This document shows, one piece after another, positions 15,780 through 23,953 of a DNA stretch of 64,000 bases. Position numbers and translations under genes: made by a program. The notes beneath the pieces are model-generated. The model had not been told where the DNA came from, ran no database searches, and was given only the letters and a program-made list of their open reading frames with translations. Every line of letters begins with the position of its first letter. The stretch's first letter is position 1. The stretch is taken from assembly GCF_003382365.1 (NCBI RefSeq), contig NZ_QTSU01000001.1:868001-932000 (forward strand). The letters run 5' to 3'. The stretch is from Lysobacter silvisoli. Its GTDB lineage: Bacteria > Pseudomonadota > Gammaproteobacteria > Xanthomonadales > Xanthomonadaceae.

Positions 15780-15977
15780 TCAGGGGATGGGGCAGCCGTA
15801 GCTCTGCAGGCAGCGGTAATAGGCCAGTTCGCAGGCGGTTTCGTCGCCGCCGCCATTCAGGCACTGGTGGTAGCGGGTGGCGCAGTTATTGGGGCGGCAT
15901 ACGGCCCAGGCGGTGCTGGAGCAGGCCAGCAGGGCGATGGCGACGAACAGGACGCGCTTGCGGCGGAATACGTTCAT
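15780..15977 (-). CDS. Small secreted six-cysteine peptide
   Basis: 65 residues. Residues 1-25 (MNVFRRKRVLFVAIALLACS...AWA) are a clear Sec signal peptide. The mature part of 40 residues has six cysteines, C27, C32, C39, C49, C56 and C62, enough for three disulfides, with no hydrophobic core otherwise. AGGAG sits upstream of the start. No known family is recognised; small disulfide-rich exported peptides can be inhibitors, toxins or structural proteins, and the sequence does not choose among these. Confidence 0.7.
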   Translation of the reverse strand: MNVFRRKRVLFVAIALLACSSTAWAVCRPNNCATRYHQCLNGGGDETACELAYYRCLQSYGCPIP

Positions 15978-16108
15978 GACACTCCTCTCCTTGAAGTGAT
16001 CGCGGGGTGGGCCCCCGCAAGGATCAGACTAGGGCGGGCAGGCACGTGAATTCGCGCGCGGCTGCGCGGTTTGCGTTGTTGCGCTACGGCAATGGGGCAG
16101 CGAGGGGA

Positions 16109-16598
16109 ATCGTGGCTCACGCCGCTTGCGCGGCCGTGCGGATTTCAGGGTCGCGGCTCACGCCGCTCCTACCCCAAAGCGCAGGTTTGATGAGGCTTGC
16201 GCGGCCATGCGGTTTCAGGGTCGCGGCTTGCGCCGCTCCTACAGAAGGCGGGTGTCGTGCGGCTCTTGGGTAGGAGCGGCGTGAGCCGCGACCGGGTCCC
16301 GAGCGCGAACGCAGCTTGCGCGGCCGTGCGGATTTCAGGGTCGCGGCTCACGCCGCTCCTACCCCAAAGCGCAGGTTTAAAGAGGCTTGCACGGCCGTGT
16401 GGTTTCAGGGTCGCGGCTTGCGCCGCTCCTATAGAAGGCGGGCGTCGCGCGGCTTTGGGGTAGGAGCGGCGTGAGCCGCGACCGCGCCAGAGGGCGGCGA
16501 GCGTTAGCTTCGAAGGGGCATCGCGGCTGCGCGGACGACGGCAACCGGATCCGCGCCGGAGGCCCAGGGTTCGCGGTCGCGGCTTACGCCGCTCCTAC
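16109..16598. repeat. Cluster of GTAG-type REP hairpins
   Basis: The 638-base gap between the Cys-rich gene and tetR holds no gene but a REP array. Inverted copies are at 16149-16172, 16219-16242, 16339-16362, 16409-16432 and 16575-16598; direct copies at 16270-16293 and 16460-16483; a decayed copy near 16109-16124. All share GTAG, a GCGGC/GCCGC stem with GTGA, GTAA or GCAA loops, and a GACC end. Both orientations alternate, so cruciform or long-hairpin RNA could form. Confidence 0.85.
16124..16483. repeat. 190-base tandem duplication within the REP cluster
   Basis: The segment 16124-16293 is repeated at 16314-16483 (offset 190) with only scattered changes. Each unit holds two inverted and one direct REP. 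Inside each unit the first two REPs with their flanks (CTTGCGCGGCC, TGCGG, TTTCAGGG) are themselves spaced exactly 70 bases apart, a repeat within a repeat. Confidence 0.8.
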
Positions 16599-16615
16599 TC
16601 CAAGGCATCGCCGGC

Positions 16616-17242
16616 TCAGTCGAGGTAGGCGCGGATCAGGGTGTTGAGGTGGACGCGTTCGGCGTCGCGCAGGAACGGGGCCAGCAGCATCATCACCTGG
16701 ACGATGCCGTCGCGGATCGCGGCGTGCTCGTCCTTGTCGCCGCGGGCGGCGGCGTAGTTGAGCCAGAAGGTGGCGATCACCAGCACGTTGGTGGCGGTGG
16801 CGGCCAGTTCGTCGCTGGAGGCGCGCATGACCCCGGCCTGGGACAGGCCGCGCATGACGGTGTGGGCCTGCTCGTCGGCGCGCTTGAGGATGCGGGCGAA
16901 GCGCAAGCGCAAGCGGCGGTTGCGGCTGAGGATCTCGACCAGGTCGCGGTACAGGAAGCGGTAGTCCCAGATGCACTCGAACACCAGGTGCAACTGCAGC
17001 CAGATGTCCTCCAGCCCGGGCAGGCGGCCCTGCGGCGCGGCCAGGGCGCTGTCCATGCGCTCCTCGAAGCGCGCGAACAGCTGCTCGATGATGTCGTCCT
17101 TGTTGCGGAAGTGGTAATACAGATTGCCCGGGCTGATCTCCAGCTCGTCGGCGATATGGTTGGTGGTGACGTTGGGCTCGCCCTGGGCGTTGAACATGGT
17201 CAACGCCGCGTCGAGGATGCGCTGGCGGGTCTGTTTCGCCAC
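16616..17242 (-). CDS. TetR/AcrR family transcriptional regulator
   Basis: 208 residues. The N-terminal HTH is typical: RILDAALTMFNAQGEPNVTT then HIADELEISPGNLYYHF (about 29-45). The C-terminal ligand domain is helical with many aromatic and hydrophobic residues (FECIWDYRFLYRDLVEIL, VIATFWLNY), consistent with a lipid-like ligand. It lies 54 bases upstream of the acyl-CoA-binding protein gene in reading order on the same strand, and near the acyl-CoA reductase. Such TetR proteins commonly regulate fatty-acid genes, so control of this cluster is a reasonable inference. Confidence 0.93.
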   Translation of the reverse strand: MAKQTRQRILDAALTMFNAQGEPNVTTNHIADELEISPGNLYYHFRNKDDIIEQLFARFEERMDSALAAPQGRLPGLEDIWLQLHLVFECIWDYRFLYRDLVEILSRNRRLRLRFARILKRADEQAHTVMRGLSQAGVMRASSDELAATATNVLVIATFWLNYAAARGDKDEHAAIRDGIVQVMMLLAPFLRDAERVHLNTLIRAYLD

Positions 17243-17296
17243 GGGATCAACCCGCCCTGCAACGTCGCGCCGCCGGTCGGCGCTCCCGGCGCGGCA

Positions 17297-17554
17297 TCAG
17301 CCGCGCAGCTTCTTCACGAGGTCGACGTACTTCTTCATCGCCTCGTCCTGGCCGGTGCCCGTGAGCTTGGCCCAGGCCTCGTACTTGGCGGTGCCGACGA
17401 AGTCGAAGAAGCCCGGCTTGGGGCCGCTGACGTCGCCTTCGGCGCCCTGCTTGTACAGCGCGTACAGGCGCAGCAGGGTGTCGTTGTCGGGGCGCTCGGA
17501 CAGCGACTGCACATCCTTTGCGGCTTGCTCGAAACTGGACTTCAGATCGGACAT
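17297..17554 (-). CDS. Acyl-CoA-binding protein (ACBP)
   Basis: 85 residues, the usual length for the four-helix ACBP fold that binds long-chain acyl-CoA in the cytoplasm. Signature positions are visible: LLRLYALYKQGAEGDVSG, PGFFDFVGTAKYEAW and the final helix MKKYVDLVKKL. It is divergent from the acyl-CoA reductase gene (162 bases apart) and may deliver acyl-CoA substrate to it. Minus strand, starting 54 bases before tetR in reading order; the three genes look like one lipid module. Confidence 0.95.
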   Translation of the reverse strand: MSDLKSSFEQAAKDVQSLSERPDNDTLLRLYALYKQGAEGDVSGPKPGFFDFVGTAKYEAWAKLTGTGQDEAMKKYVDLVKKLRG

Positions 17555-17716
17555 GGCGTGCCCCTCCCGGCGGCCAAGGTGGATGCGGCATTACCGCATG
17601 CGTGGCCGGGGTGGTCAATACGGAAGGGAATTGTTCGCCGGCCCGGGCTCTGGCAAGTTAGGCGCATGTGGGTACCTGCCGCCGCCGCGCGGCCGAATGG
17701 GGTCAAGGAGAGGGGC

Positions 17717-19705
17717 ATGAGTTATTTCGTTACCGGCGCGACCGGGTTCATCGGCCGGTTTCTGGTCAGCAACCTGCTCAAGCGCAAGGGCACGATCTAT
17801 GTGCTGGTGCGCAAGGATTCGCAGAAGAAGTTCGAAGCCACGGCCAAGAAGATGGGCTGGGACATGAAGCGGGTGGTGCCGGTCAACGGCGATATGACCG
17901 CGGCCAAGTGCGGTCTGAGCGCCGCCCAGATCCGCAATCTGAGCGGCAAGGTCAGGCACTTCTTCCATCTGGCGGCGATCTACGACCTCACCGCCAGCGC
18001 CCAGGCCCAGCGCGCGGCCAACATCGACGGCACCCAGCACGCGCTGGACCTGGCCGCCGCGCTCAACGTGGGCTGCTTCCACCACACCAGCTCGATCGCC
18101 GCCGCCGGCCTGTACCCGGGCGTGTTCCGCGAGGACATGTTCGACGAAGCCGAGGGCCTGGACGATCCCTACCTGCGCACCAAGCACGACTCCGAGGGCC
18201 TGGTGCGCGCGGAGAAGCGGGTCAAGTGGCGCATCTACCGCCCCGGCATGGTGGTGGGCCACTCGCAGACCGGCGAGATGGACAAGATCGACGGCCCGTA
18301 CTACTTCTTCACCTTCCTCAAGAAGCTGCGCGAAATGCTGCCGCCGTGGATGCCGATGCTGGGCATCGAGGGCGGGCGCATCAACATCATCCCGGTCGAC
18401 TACGTGGTCGACGCGATGGACCACATCGCGCACAAGCCCAAGCTCGACGGCCACTGCTTCCACCTGACCGACCCCGAACCGCAGCGGGTGGGCGAGGTGC
18501 TCAACACCTTCGCCCGCGCCGGCCACACGCCGGAAATGACCATGCGCATCGACGCGCGCATGTTCGCCTTCGTGCCCAGCGGCATCCGCGGCGCGGTCGG
18601 CAACCTGCCGCCCGTCAAGCGCTTCGTCGGCATGCTGCTGCGCGACTTCAAGATCCCCAAGGAAGTGATGAAGTTCATCACCTATCCGACCCGCTTCGAC
18701 AACCGCGAGACCGAACGCGCGCTGCGCGGCAGCGGGATCAAGGTGCCGAACCTGGACAGCTACGCCTGGCGCCTGTGGGATTACTGGGAACGCCACCTGG
18801 ACCCGGACCTGTTCGTCGACCGCACCCTCAAGGGCAAGGTCCGCAACAAGGTGGTGGTGATCACCGGCGGCTCCTCGGGCATCGGCCTGGCGACGGCGGA
18901 GAAGGTGGCCGCGGCCGGCGCGATCACGGTGATCGTGGCGCGCGGCGAGGAGGAGCTGTACAAGGCGCGCGACGCGATGAAGGCCGCCGGCGGCAAGGTT
19001 TTCGCCTATACCGCGGACCTGGCCGACATGGCCGACTGCGACCGCCTGGTCAAGCAGATCCTGGACGAGCACGGCCACGTCGACATCCTGGTCAACAACG
19101 CCGGCCGTTCGATCCGCCGCTCGATCGAACTCAGCTACGACCGCTTCCACGATTTCGAGCGCACCATGCAGCTCAACTACTTCGGCAGCCTGCGTCTGAT
19201 CATGGGCTTCATGCCGAAGATGACCGAGCGCCGCAAGGGCCACATCATCAACATCTCCTCGATCGGCGTGCTGGCCAATTCGCCGCGCTTCTCGGCCTAC
19301 GTGGCCAGCAAGGCGGCGCTGGACGCGTTCAGCCGCTGCGCCCAGGGCGAGCTGTCGGGCAAGGGCATCAGCTTCACCACGATCAACATGCCGCTGGTGA
19401 AGACGCCGATGATCGCGCCGACCAAGATGTACGACAGCGTGCCCACGCTGACCCCGGACGAGGCCGCCGACCTGGTGGTCAAGGGCATCATCGAGCGGCC
19501 CAGCCGCATCGCCACCCGTCTGGGCATCTTCGCCTCGGTCATCAACGCGCTCGCGCCCAAGGCCTACGAAGTGGTGATGAGCACGGCCTTCGAGCTGTTC
19601 CCGGACTCGGCCGCGGCCAAGGGCGACCGCAAGGGTCTGAAGGACGAGCATGCCAGCAACGAACAGATCGCGTTCGCGGCGCTGATGCGCGGCGTGCATT
19701 GGTAA
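17717..19705 (+). CDS. Two-domain fatty acyl-CoA reductase (alcohol-forming type)
   Basis: 662 residues with two NAD(P)-binding domains. The first is an extended-SDR domain: TGATGFIG at 6-13, catalytic Y152-x3-K156 in YLRTKHDSE, YRPGMVVGHSQTGEMDKIDG near 174-193. The second is a classical SDR domain: TGGSSGIG at 383-390, NNAGRSIRRS, Y528-x3-K532 in YVASKAAL. Length, domain order and segments such as GPYYFF, YPTRFDNRETERAL, LDPDLF and the terminal MRGVHW match the Marinobacter Maqu_2220 fatty acyl-CoA reductase, which reduces acyl-CoA/acyl-ACP through the aldehyde to a fatty alcohol. Start 17717 has AAGGAG 6 bases upstream. Divergent from ACBP. Activity here is inferred from family. Confidence 0.9.
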   Translation: MSYFVTGATGFIGRFLVSNLLKRKGTIYVLVRKDSQKKFEATAKKMGWDMKRVVPVNGDMTAAKCGLSAAQIRNLSGKVRHFFHLAAIYDLTASAQAQRAANIDGTQHALDLAAALNVGCFHHTSSIAAAGLYPGVFREDMFDEAEGLDDPYLRTKHDSEGLVRAEKRVKWRIYRPGMVVGHSQTGEMDKIDGPYYFFTFLKKLREMLPPWMPMLGIEGGRINIIPVDYVVDAMDHIAHKPKLDGHCFHLTDPEPQRVGEVLNTFARAGHTPEMTMRIDARMFAFVPSGIRGAVGNLPPVKRFVGMLLRDFKIPKEVMKFITYPTRFDNRETERALRGSGIKVPNLDSYAWRLWDYWERHLDPDLFVDRTLKGKVRNKVVVITGGSSGIGLATAEKVAAAGAITVIVARGEEELYKARDAMKAAGGKVFAYTADLADMADCDRLVKQILDEHGHVDILVNNAGRSIRRSIELSYDRFHDFERTMQLNYFGSLRLIMGFMPKMTERRKGHIINISSIGVLANSPRFSAYVASKAALDAFSRCAQGELSGKGISFTTINMPLVKTPMIAPTKMYDSVPTLTPDEAADLVVKGIIERPSRIATRLGIFASVINALAPKAYEVVMSTAFELFPDSAAAKGDRKGLKDEHASNEQIAFAALMRGVHW

Positions 19706-19738
19706 AGGTGGGGTAGCTCACCCATCCCTCCAACAGTT

Positions 19739-19759
19739 CCCCCCTTTGAAAAAGGGGGG
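19739..19759. repeat. C6T3 hairpin repeat, copy 1
   Basis: CCCCCCTTT-GAA-AAAGGGGGG: a perfect 9-bp stem between two convergent genes. An identical 21-base copy lies at 62153-62173, and both are preceded by GTT and followed by CA. It could act as a bidirectional terminator. Confidence 0.75.
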
Positions 19760-19828
19760 CACAGCAAAGGGGGCTTTGTATGGGCGGGCTCAGTAAGGCG
19801 GCTAGGCGCGGACTACGCGCCTAAGCGC

Positions 19829-20779
19829 TCAATACGTCTTGCATTGCAAGAACCGCACGCGCTGGGTGCTGCCCGGCGGCGGTTGCAGTTGCAGGCGCGA
19901 GGAGCGCAGGAAGGCATAGCGCTCGAGGATGCCGCAGATCTGCTGCACGTCGGTGCTGGATTCGTCCAGGCGGTAGACCACCAGGGTCGAGGACGTGGAC
20001 CACAGCGCGCGCTCCACGCCGGGCAGCGAGGACACCATGCGGATCACCTCGCCGCGCTCGTACTGCTCGCGGTTGGGGTCGGCCGGAGCGGCGGCGCTGA
20101 GCGCCGGCTCGGCGGCCACGGGCGCCGCGGGCGCAGGTTCGGGCGCGGCAGTCACCGGCGCCACAGGCGCGACGGGCGCCTGCGCGGGCTTGGGCAGCAG
20201 CAGGAACACCGCGGCGCCGACCACCACCGCGGCGGCCCAGCCGAACACGGTCTCGCGCACGACCTGCTTGCGCGCAGCGGCGCTGAGGTCGTCGCGCAGC
20301 GATGGCGGCAGCAACGGGCGCACCAGCGACCACAGCGCCGGGCCGTCGTAGAGCTCCAGTTCCACGCCGCGCACTTCCGACGCGGCGATGCGGCCGGGCG
20401 TGGCCAGCACGCCGCCGCTGGCGCCGGCGAAGCGAACCGCGTTGGCGAACTCGGCCACCACCGCCGCGCCGACCAGGTAGTTGGCATGGCCCTGCTTGCA
20501 GGCCAGCAGCCAGGGGTGGCCGTCGCGCTGCAGGCGCAGTTCCTCGGACTGGGTGCCGCGTTCCAGGGTCTGCTCCACCGATTCGGCCTCGAAGCCGCGC
20601 GGCTGCAGGGCCTCGATCACCAGCCGCGAAAACTCGCGCCAGCGCATGTTGGCCAGCGCCTCGATGCCGGCGCGGGTCTCGGCGCGGCGCCGCCGGTGCA
20701 GCCACAGATAAGCGCTGATCGCGCCTCCCAGCAGCAGGGCGACGATCAGAGCGGTCAGCAGCGACACGACTGGGGACAT
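19829..20779 (-). CDS. Membrane protein with Mrr-like restriction-endonuclease domain
   Basis: 316 residues. Transmembrane helices lie at about 5-25 and 178-195, followed by a Pro/Ala-rich linker (about 197-235) and a soluble C-terminal part ending RVRFLQCKTY. Between the helices, residues 45-150 resemble the Mrr_cat fold: WREFSRLVIEAL, RGFEAE, then LQRDGHPWLLACKQG, VVAEFANAV and GGVLATPGRI. The nuclease Q-x-K is A-C-K here and the usual catalytic Asp is unclear, so it may be inactive. Start at 20779 is chosen so the first helix begins immediately. Function unknown; single gene convergent with the acyl-CoA reductase. Confidence 0.65.
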   Translation of the reverse strand: MSPVVSLLTALIVALLLGGAISAYLWLHRRRRAETRAGIEALANMRWREFSRLVIEALQPRGFEAESVEQTLERGTQSEELRLQRDGHPWLLACKQGHANYLVGAAVVAEFANAVRFAGASGGVLATPGRIAASEVRGVELELYDGPALWSLVRPLLPPSLRDDLSAAARKQVVRETVFGWAAAVVVGAAVFLLLPKPAQAPVAPVAPVTAAPEPAPAAPVAAEPALSAAAPADPNREQYERGEVIRMVSSLPGVERALWSTSSTLVVYRLDESSTDVQQICGILERYAFLRSSRLQLQPPPGSTQRVRFLQCKTY

Positions 20780-20934
20780 GCAGGCCTCAGGCCGGATGTG
20801 GGGCGCAAAATATACGCCACCCGGCACCCTTCGCCGCGGCCATGGTTCACGGTCCGGGGTGTGCTAGGCGCTGCGGCCGTGGTCCGGCGCCGGTTATCAG
20901 CCCAACGCGACGGCGCGCGGGCGGCGGACAAAGA

Positions 20935-20996
20935 AAGCCCGCCAGTCCGGAACCGTAAGGGGAGGGGAGCATACGGGCAGACGGACTGGCGGGCTT
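20935..20996 (-). terminator. Long-loop terminator downstream of phasin gene
   Basis: Perfect 15-base arms (20935-20949 and 20982-20996) separated by 32 bases. On the minus strand the hairpin is followed by TCTTTGT. It lies 51 bases after the phasin stop. The loop is unusually long for a simple terminator. Confidence 0.65.
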
Positions 20997-21046
20997 GGAG
21001 CGGCGCGCCGGACCGGCCGGCGCGCGGTATTGCGGTACCGCTGAAC

Positions 21047-21649
21047 TTACGGCGCGACCGGCGGCTTGGGCTTGGCGACGGCCTTGCGCGGCGCCTTGGC
21101 GGCGGCCTTCTTCAGCGCCGGCTGCTTGGCCACCTTCTTGGCGGCGGTGACCTTCTGCGCCTTGGCGGCGGCGGGCTTGGCGGCCGCCTTGGCAGCGGGC
21201 TTGCCGCCCTGACGGCGCAGCTCGGCGGTCAGCGCATCCACGCGCTGGCTCAGTCCGGCCAGGTCGTCGCGGCCGGGCACGCCCAGCTTGACCAGGGCGC
21301 GCTGCACGCGCTCTTCGAACACCTTTTCCAGGCGATCCCAGGTGTCGGCGGCGCGTTCGCGCGCGTGGCCGACCTTGGACTCGACCGCATCGCGCAGGGC
21401 GTCGGCCTGGCCGCCGGTGAACTTGCGCGCGGTCTGCTCCAGGCTCAGGCCTTCCTTGACCAGGCCTTCGAACAGCTTGGTGCCCTCGGCCTGGGCGCGG
21501 CTGAAGGCGCCGACGCCGGCCAGCCAGATCTGCTGCGCCGATTCGCTCAGGGTCTTGGACAGGCGCTCGGCCTGTTCCTGGGCGCTGGCGCTGGCCGTGG
21601 TCTTGCTGGCGGAAGCGGTCTTCTTCGCGTTCTTCTTGAACTTGGCCAT
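21047..21649 (-). CDS. Phasin family protein, PhaF/PhaI-like
   Basis: 200 residues. An N-terminal Lys/Ser/Ala leader is followed by the phasin domain (about 38-140: QQIWLAGVGAFSRAQAEG, LFEGLVKEGLSLEQTARKF, a long amphipathic helix with VQRALVKLGVPGRDDLAGLS), then a coiled coil DALTAELRRQ and a C-terminal AAKPA-rich basic tail of about 50 residues. This is the architecture of Pseudomonas PhaF, whose phasin part coats polyhydroxyalkanoate granules and whose H1-like tail binds the nucleoid. GGAGGG precedes the start. No PHA synthase is present in this window. Confidence 0.88.
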   Translation of the reverse strand: MAKFKKNAKKTASASKTTASASAQEQAERLSKTLSESAQQIWLAGVGAFSRAQAEGTKLFEGLVKEGLSLEQTARKFTGGQADALRDAVESKVGHARERAADTWDRLEKVFEERVQRALVKLGVPGRDDLAGLSQRVDALTAELRRQGGKPAAKAAAKPAAAKAQKVTAAKKVAKQPALKKAAAKAPRKAVAKPKPPVAP

Positions 21650-21827
21650 GAGCTGCCCTCCGAGCGGGCGTAGATTCGATGTCACCGCACGATGGCGGTG
21701 GTGTCTAGAGCTTTCACACCATTGGACGGCACGCGCCGCCAAGGCCGATGGAAATCAGCGAAGCCCGAGCGGCGCCAGCGCTTTCATCCATTCCCAGCGA
21801 ACCCATCCAAGCCCGCGCACAGCGCAG

Positions 21828-23075
21828 TTACTTGGCCTTGGCCCGGCTGCGCCGGCGCTCGACCAGATGGTCCACGTCGTCCAGTGCGCGGCGCAGGCGT
21901 GCCGTGGTCTCGGTGTCGCGCGGTGGCGCGCCGATGCCGTCGAGGATGGAGCGGTCGGTCTGGGCCAGCACCTCGTCGCGCAAGCGGATGCCGTGCGCGG
22001 CCAGCACCGGACGCAGGGCGTCGGCGCGCTGGCGCAGGTCGGCCAGGGTGTTGCGGTAGGCGATCTCGCAGATGCGCCGGCGCGAGGAGAAGCTGAAGGC
22101 GTTGGTGAAGAACAGCTCGCCGTCGTCCGGATTGGGCTCGAACACCAACTGGTCGATGTTCGGGTACTGCTGGGCATAGCGCGCCAGGCCCACCTGCATG
22201 CGCGACTGCAGCAGGGTGCGGAAGGTCTGCGACAGCACCGCCGGCAGGCCGCCGGCGGCCAGGCTGCGGTCCTCGTCCACGCTGGCATCGCGGTTGTGGC
22301 TGAAGGGCACCAGCGGATTGATGCCGATCAGCAGGTCGATGCCCTGTTCCAGCACCAGCGAGGCGTGCATGGTGCGGCGCAGGGCGCCGTCGACGAAATG
22401 GCGGCCGCGGATCTGCACCGGCGGGTACAGGCCGGGCAGGGCGGCGCTGGCCTGCACCGCCTGGGAGATCGGGATGTCGTTCCAGTCGTCGCCGCCGAAG
22501 CGCACCGCGTCGCCGCTGTCGATGTCCACCGCGACCACGTACAGGCGCGCGTCCAGCTCGCGGAAATCGTTGCTGCGGCCGCGGCGGGTGAACACGTTGC
22601 GCAGGAAGCGCTCGACCTCGCCGTTGTCGAACAGGCCGTTGGGGATCAGGCCGCCGAAACGGGTGACCAGGTCCGACCAGCGCGCCTCGCGCGGCGAGAA
22701 CAGCAGCTCGCGCCACCATTCCGCGGCCAGGCGCGGGAAGCTGGCGGCGCGCTTCATGTATTCGAAGAAGGCCGGGCGCATGAACGCCTCGGGGCGGAAC
22801 TGGACGTCGTCGCTGTCGCCGGTGATGAAGATCCGGCACATCTGCGTGGTGTCCATGCGGTTGGCCAGTCCGGCGGCGAGGAAGGCGCCGCTGCTGACGC
22901 CGACGTAGCAGTCCAGCCGGGTCAGGTCCAAGCCTTCCAGGGCCTCGTCCAGCGCGCGCAGCGCGCCCAACTCGTACATGCCGCCGATCGGACCGCCACC
23001 GGCGATGGCCAGGCCGATTTTCGCCGGGGTGCCGGTGGTGCGCGCCCGTTGCCGGGCGGAGTGGAGTGACAGCAT
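21828..23075 (-). CDS. Patatin-like phospholipase/lipid hydrolase
   Basis: 415 residues. The patatin core is complete: glycine-rich oxyanion loop AIAGGGPIGG (24-32), nucleophile S61 in GVSSG, and catalytic D229 in FVDGAL. These enzymes cleave acyl esters with a Ser-Asp dyad. No signal peptide is seen, so it is probably intracellular; the Lys/Arg-rich end may touch membranes. The start at 23075 is chosen over an upstream in-frame ATG because the extra leader would be Arg/Ala-rich and unlike the family. Divergent from the FFLEELY-type gene and near phasin genes, so a lipid-store hydrolase is plausible. Confidence 0.88.
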   Translation of the reverse strand: MLSLHSARQRARTTGTPAKIGLAIAGGGPIGGMYELGALRALDEALEGLDLTRLDCYVGVSSGAFLAAGLANRMDTTQMCRIFITGDSDDVQFRPEAFMRPAFFEYMKRAASFPRLAAEWWRELLFSPREARWSDLVTRFGGLIPNGLFDNGEVERFLRNVFTRRGRSNDFRELDARLYVVAVDIDSGDAVRFGGDDWNDIPISQAVQASAALPGLYPPVQIRGRHFVDGALRRTMHASLVLEQGIDLLIGINPLVPFSHNRDASVDEDRSLAAGGLPAVLSQTFRTLLQSRMQVGLARYAQQYPNIDQLVFEPNPDDGELFFTNAFSFSSRRRICEIAYRNTLADLRQRADALRPVLAAHGIRLRDEVLAQTDRSILDGIGAPPRDTETTARLRRALDDVDHLVERRRSRAKAK

Positions 23076-23184
23076 GGGGTGAGCGGCGACCGTGCGGAGG
23101 AGTATCCGTCCGAGTGTAGCCGACCGCGCCGGCCGCGCCAGACCCCGCCGCCGGCGGTTGCGGGGCGCAGCCGCGGCCGCGATC

Positions 23185-23916
23185 ATGCAGGCGATGGCCA
23201 GGACGAACGATCTCTCCGCGCGCCTGGGCGGCCTGCTGGCGCGCCATCAGGCCCTGACCGACCCGCGCCGGGAGCCGCGCAACCGATTGCGCTGGCTGAC
23301 CGAGCTGCGCAGCTGGCAGGCGCGCCGGCTGGAGGCCAGCTTCGACCGCTTCCTGCGCGACCCGCAGCGGCGGCCGGCGGCGCAGTTCTTCCTCAGCGAC
23401 GTCTACAACGATCACGACTTCAGCCGCCGCGACGCCGACATCGCGCGGGTGCTGCCGATGATGCAGCGCCTGCTGCCGGCGGCGCTGCTGGCCACGGTGG
23501 CCGATGCGATCGAGCTGGGCCTGCTGACCCATGCCTTCGACCTGCGCATGGCCCAGGCGCTGCAGCGCCTGGCGCCGCGGCGCAAGCGCCTGGACGCGGC
23601 CTTGTACGCGCAGGCCTACCGCGACTGCGGCCTGCCGCGGCTGCGCGCGCACCAGATCGACCTGATCGCGCGCGTGGGCCTGGGGCTGGGGCGGGCGGTG
23701 CGGCTGCCGGGCATCTCCACCTTGCTCAAGCTCTCGCGCGGGCCGGCCAAGGCGGCCGGGCTGTCGGAACTGCAGGGCTTTTTGGAGCGCGGCTTCGCCG
23801 CGTTCGGGCAACTGGGCGACGTGCGCGAGTTCATCGCCGAGATCGAGGCCGACGAGCGCGAGGTGGCGCGGCGGCTGTTCGCGGGGGAGGCGCGGCCGTT
23901 TGCGGGGATGGAATAG
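23185..23916 (+). CDS. FFLEELY-motif-like hypothetical protein
   Basis: About 243 residues, all-helical and cytoplasmic. The motif region FFLSDVYNDHDFSRRDADIA (about 70-89) followed by VLPMMQRLLP matches the uncharacterised bacterial family named for its FFLEELY motif (here FFLSDVY). The function of that family is not known. Two in-frame ATGs (23185 and 23194) are possible and neither has a good ribosome site. It is divergent from the patatin gene with a 109-base spacer, and conserved company with phasins would support a lipid-granule role, but this is conjecture. Confidence 0.72.
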   Translation: MQAMARTNDLSARLGGLLARHQALTDPRREPRNRLRWLTELRSWQARRLEASFDRFLRDPQRRPAAQFFLSDVYNDHDFSRRDADIARVLPMMQRLLPAALLATVADAIELGLLTHAFDLRMAQALQRLAPRRKRLDAALYAQAYRDCGLPRLRAHQIDLIARVGLGLGRAVRLPGISTLLKLSRGPAKAAGLSELQGFLERGFAAFGQLGDVREFIAEIEADEREVARRLFAGEARPFAGME

Positions 23917-23953
23917 GGACGGTCCGGACCGTCCCATCGCGCTGAAGCCACTG

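Noticed and set aside
16109-16598. CRISPR array
   Set aside because: Repeats are regularly built but occur in both orientations, are themselves palindromic with duplicated flanks, and there are no unique equal-length spacers or cas genes.
16649-17716. Upstream in-frame extension of the acyl-CoA reductase
   Set aside because: It overlaps tetR and the ACBP gene in antisense; AAGGAG-ATG at 17717 begins the family sequence.
17615-19699. Long minus-strand frame across the acyl-CoA reductase
   Set aside because: Antisense shadow rich in His, Arg and Asp without domains; the plus-strand gene has two complete SDR domains.
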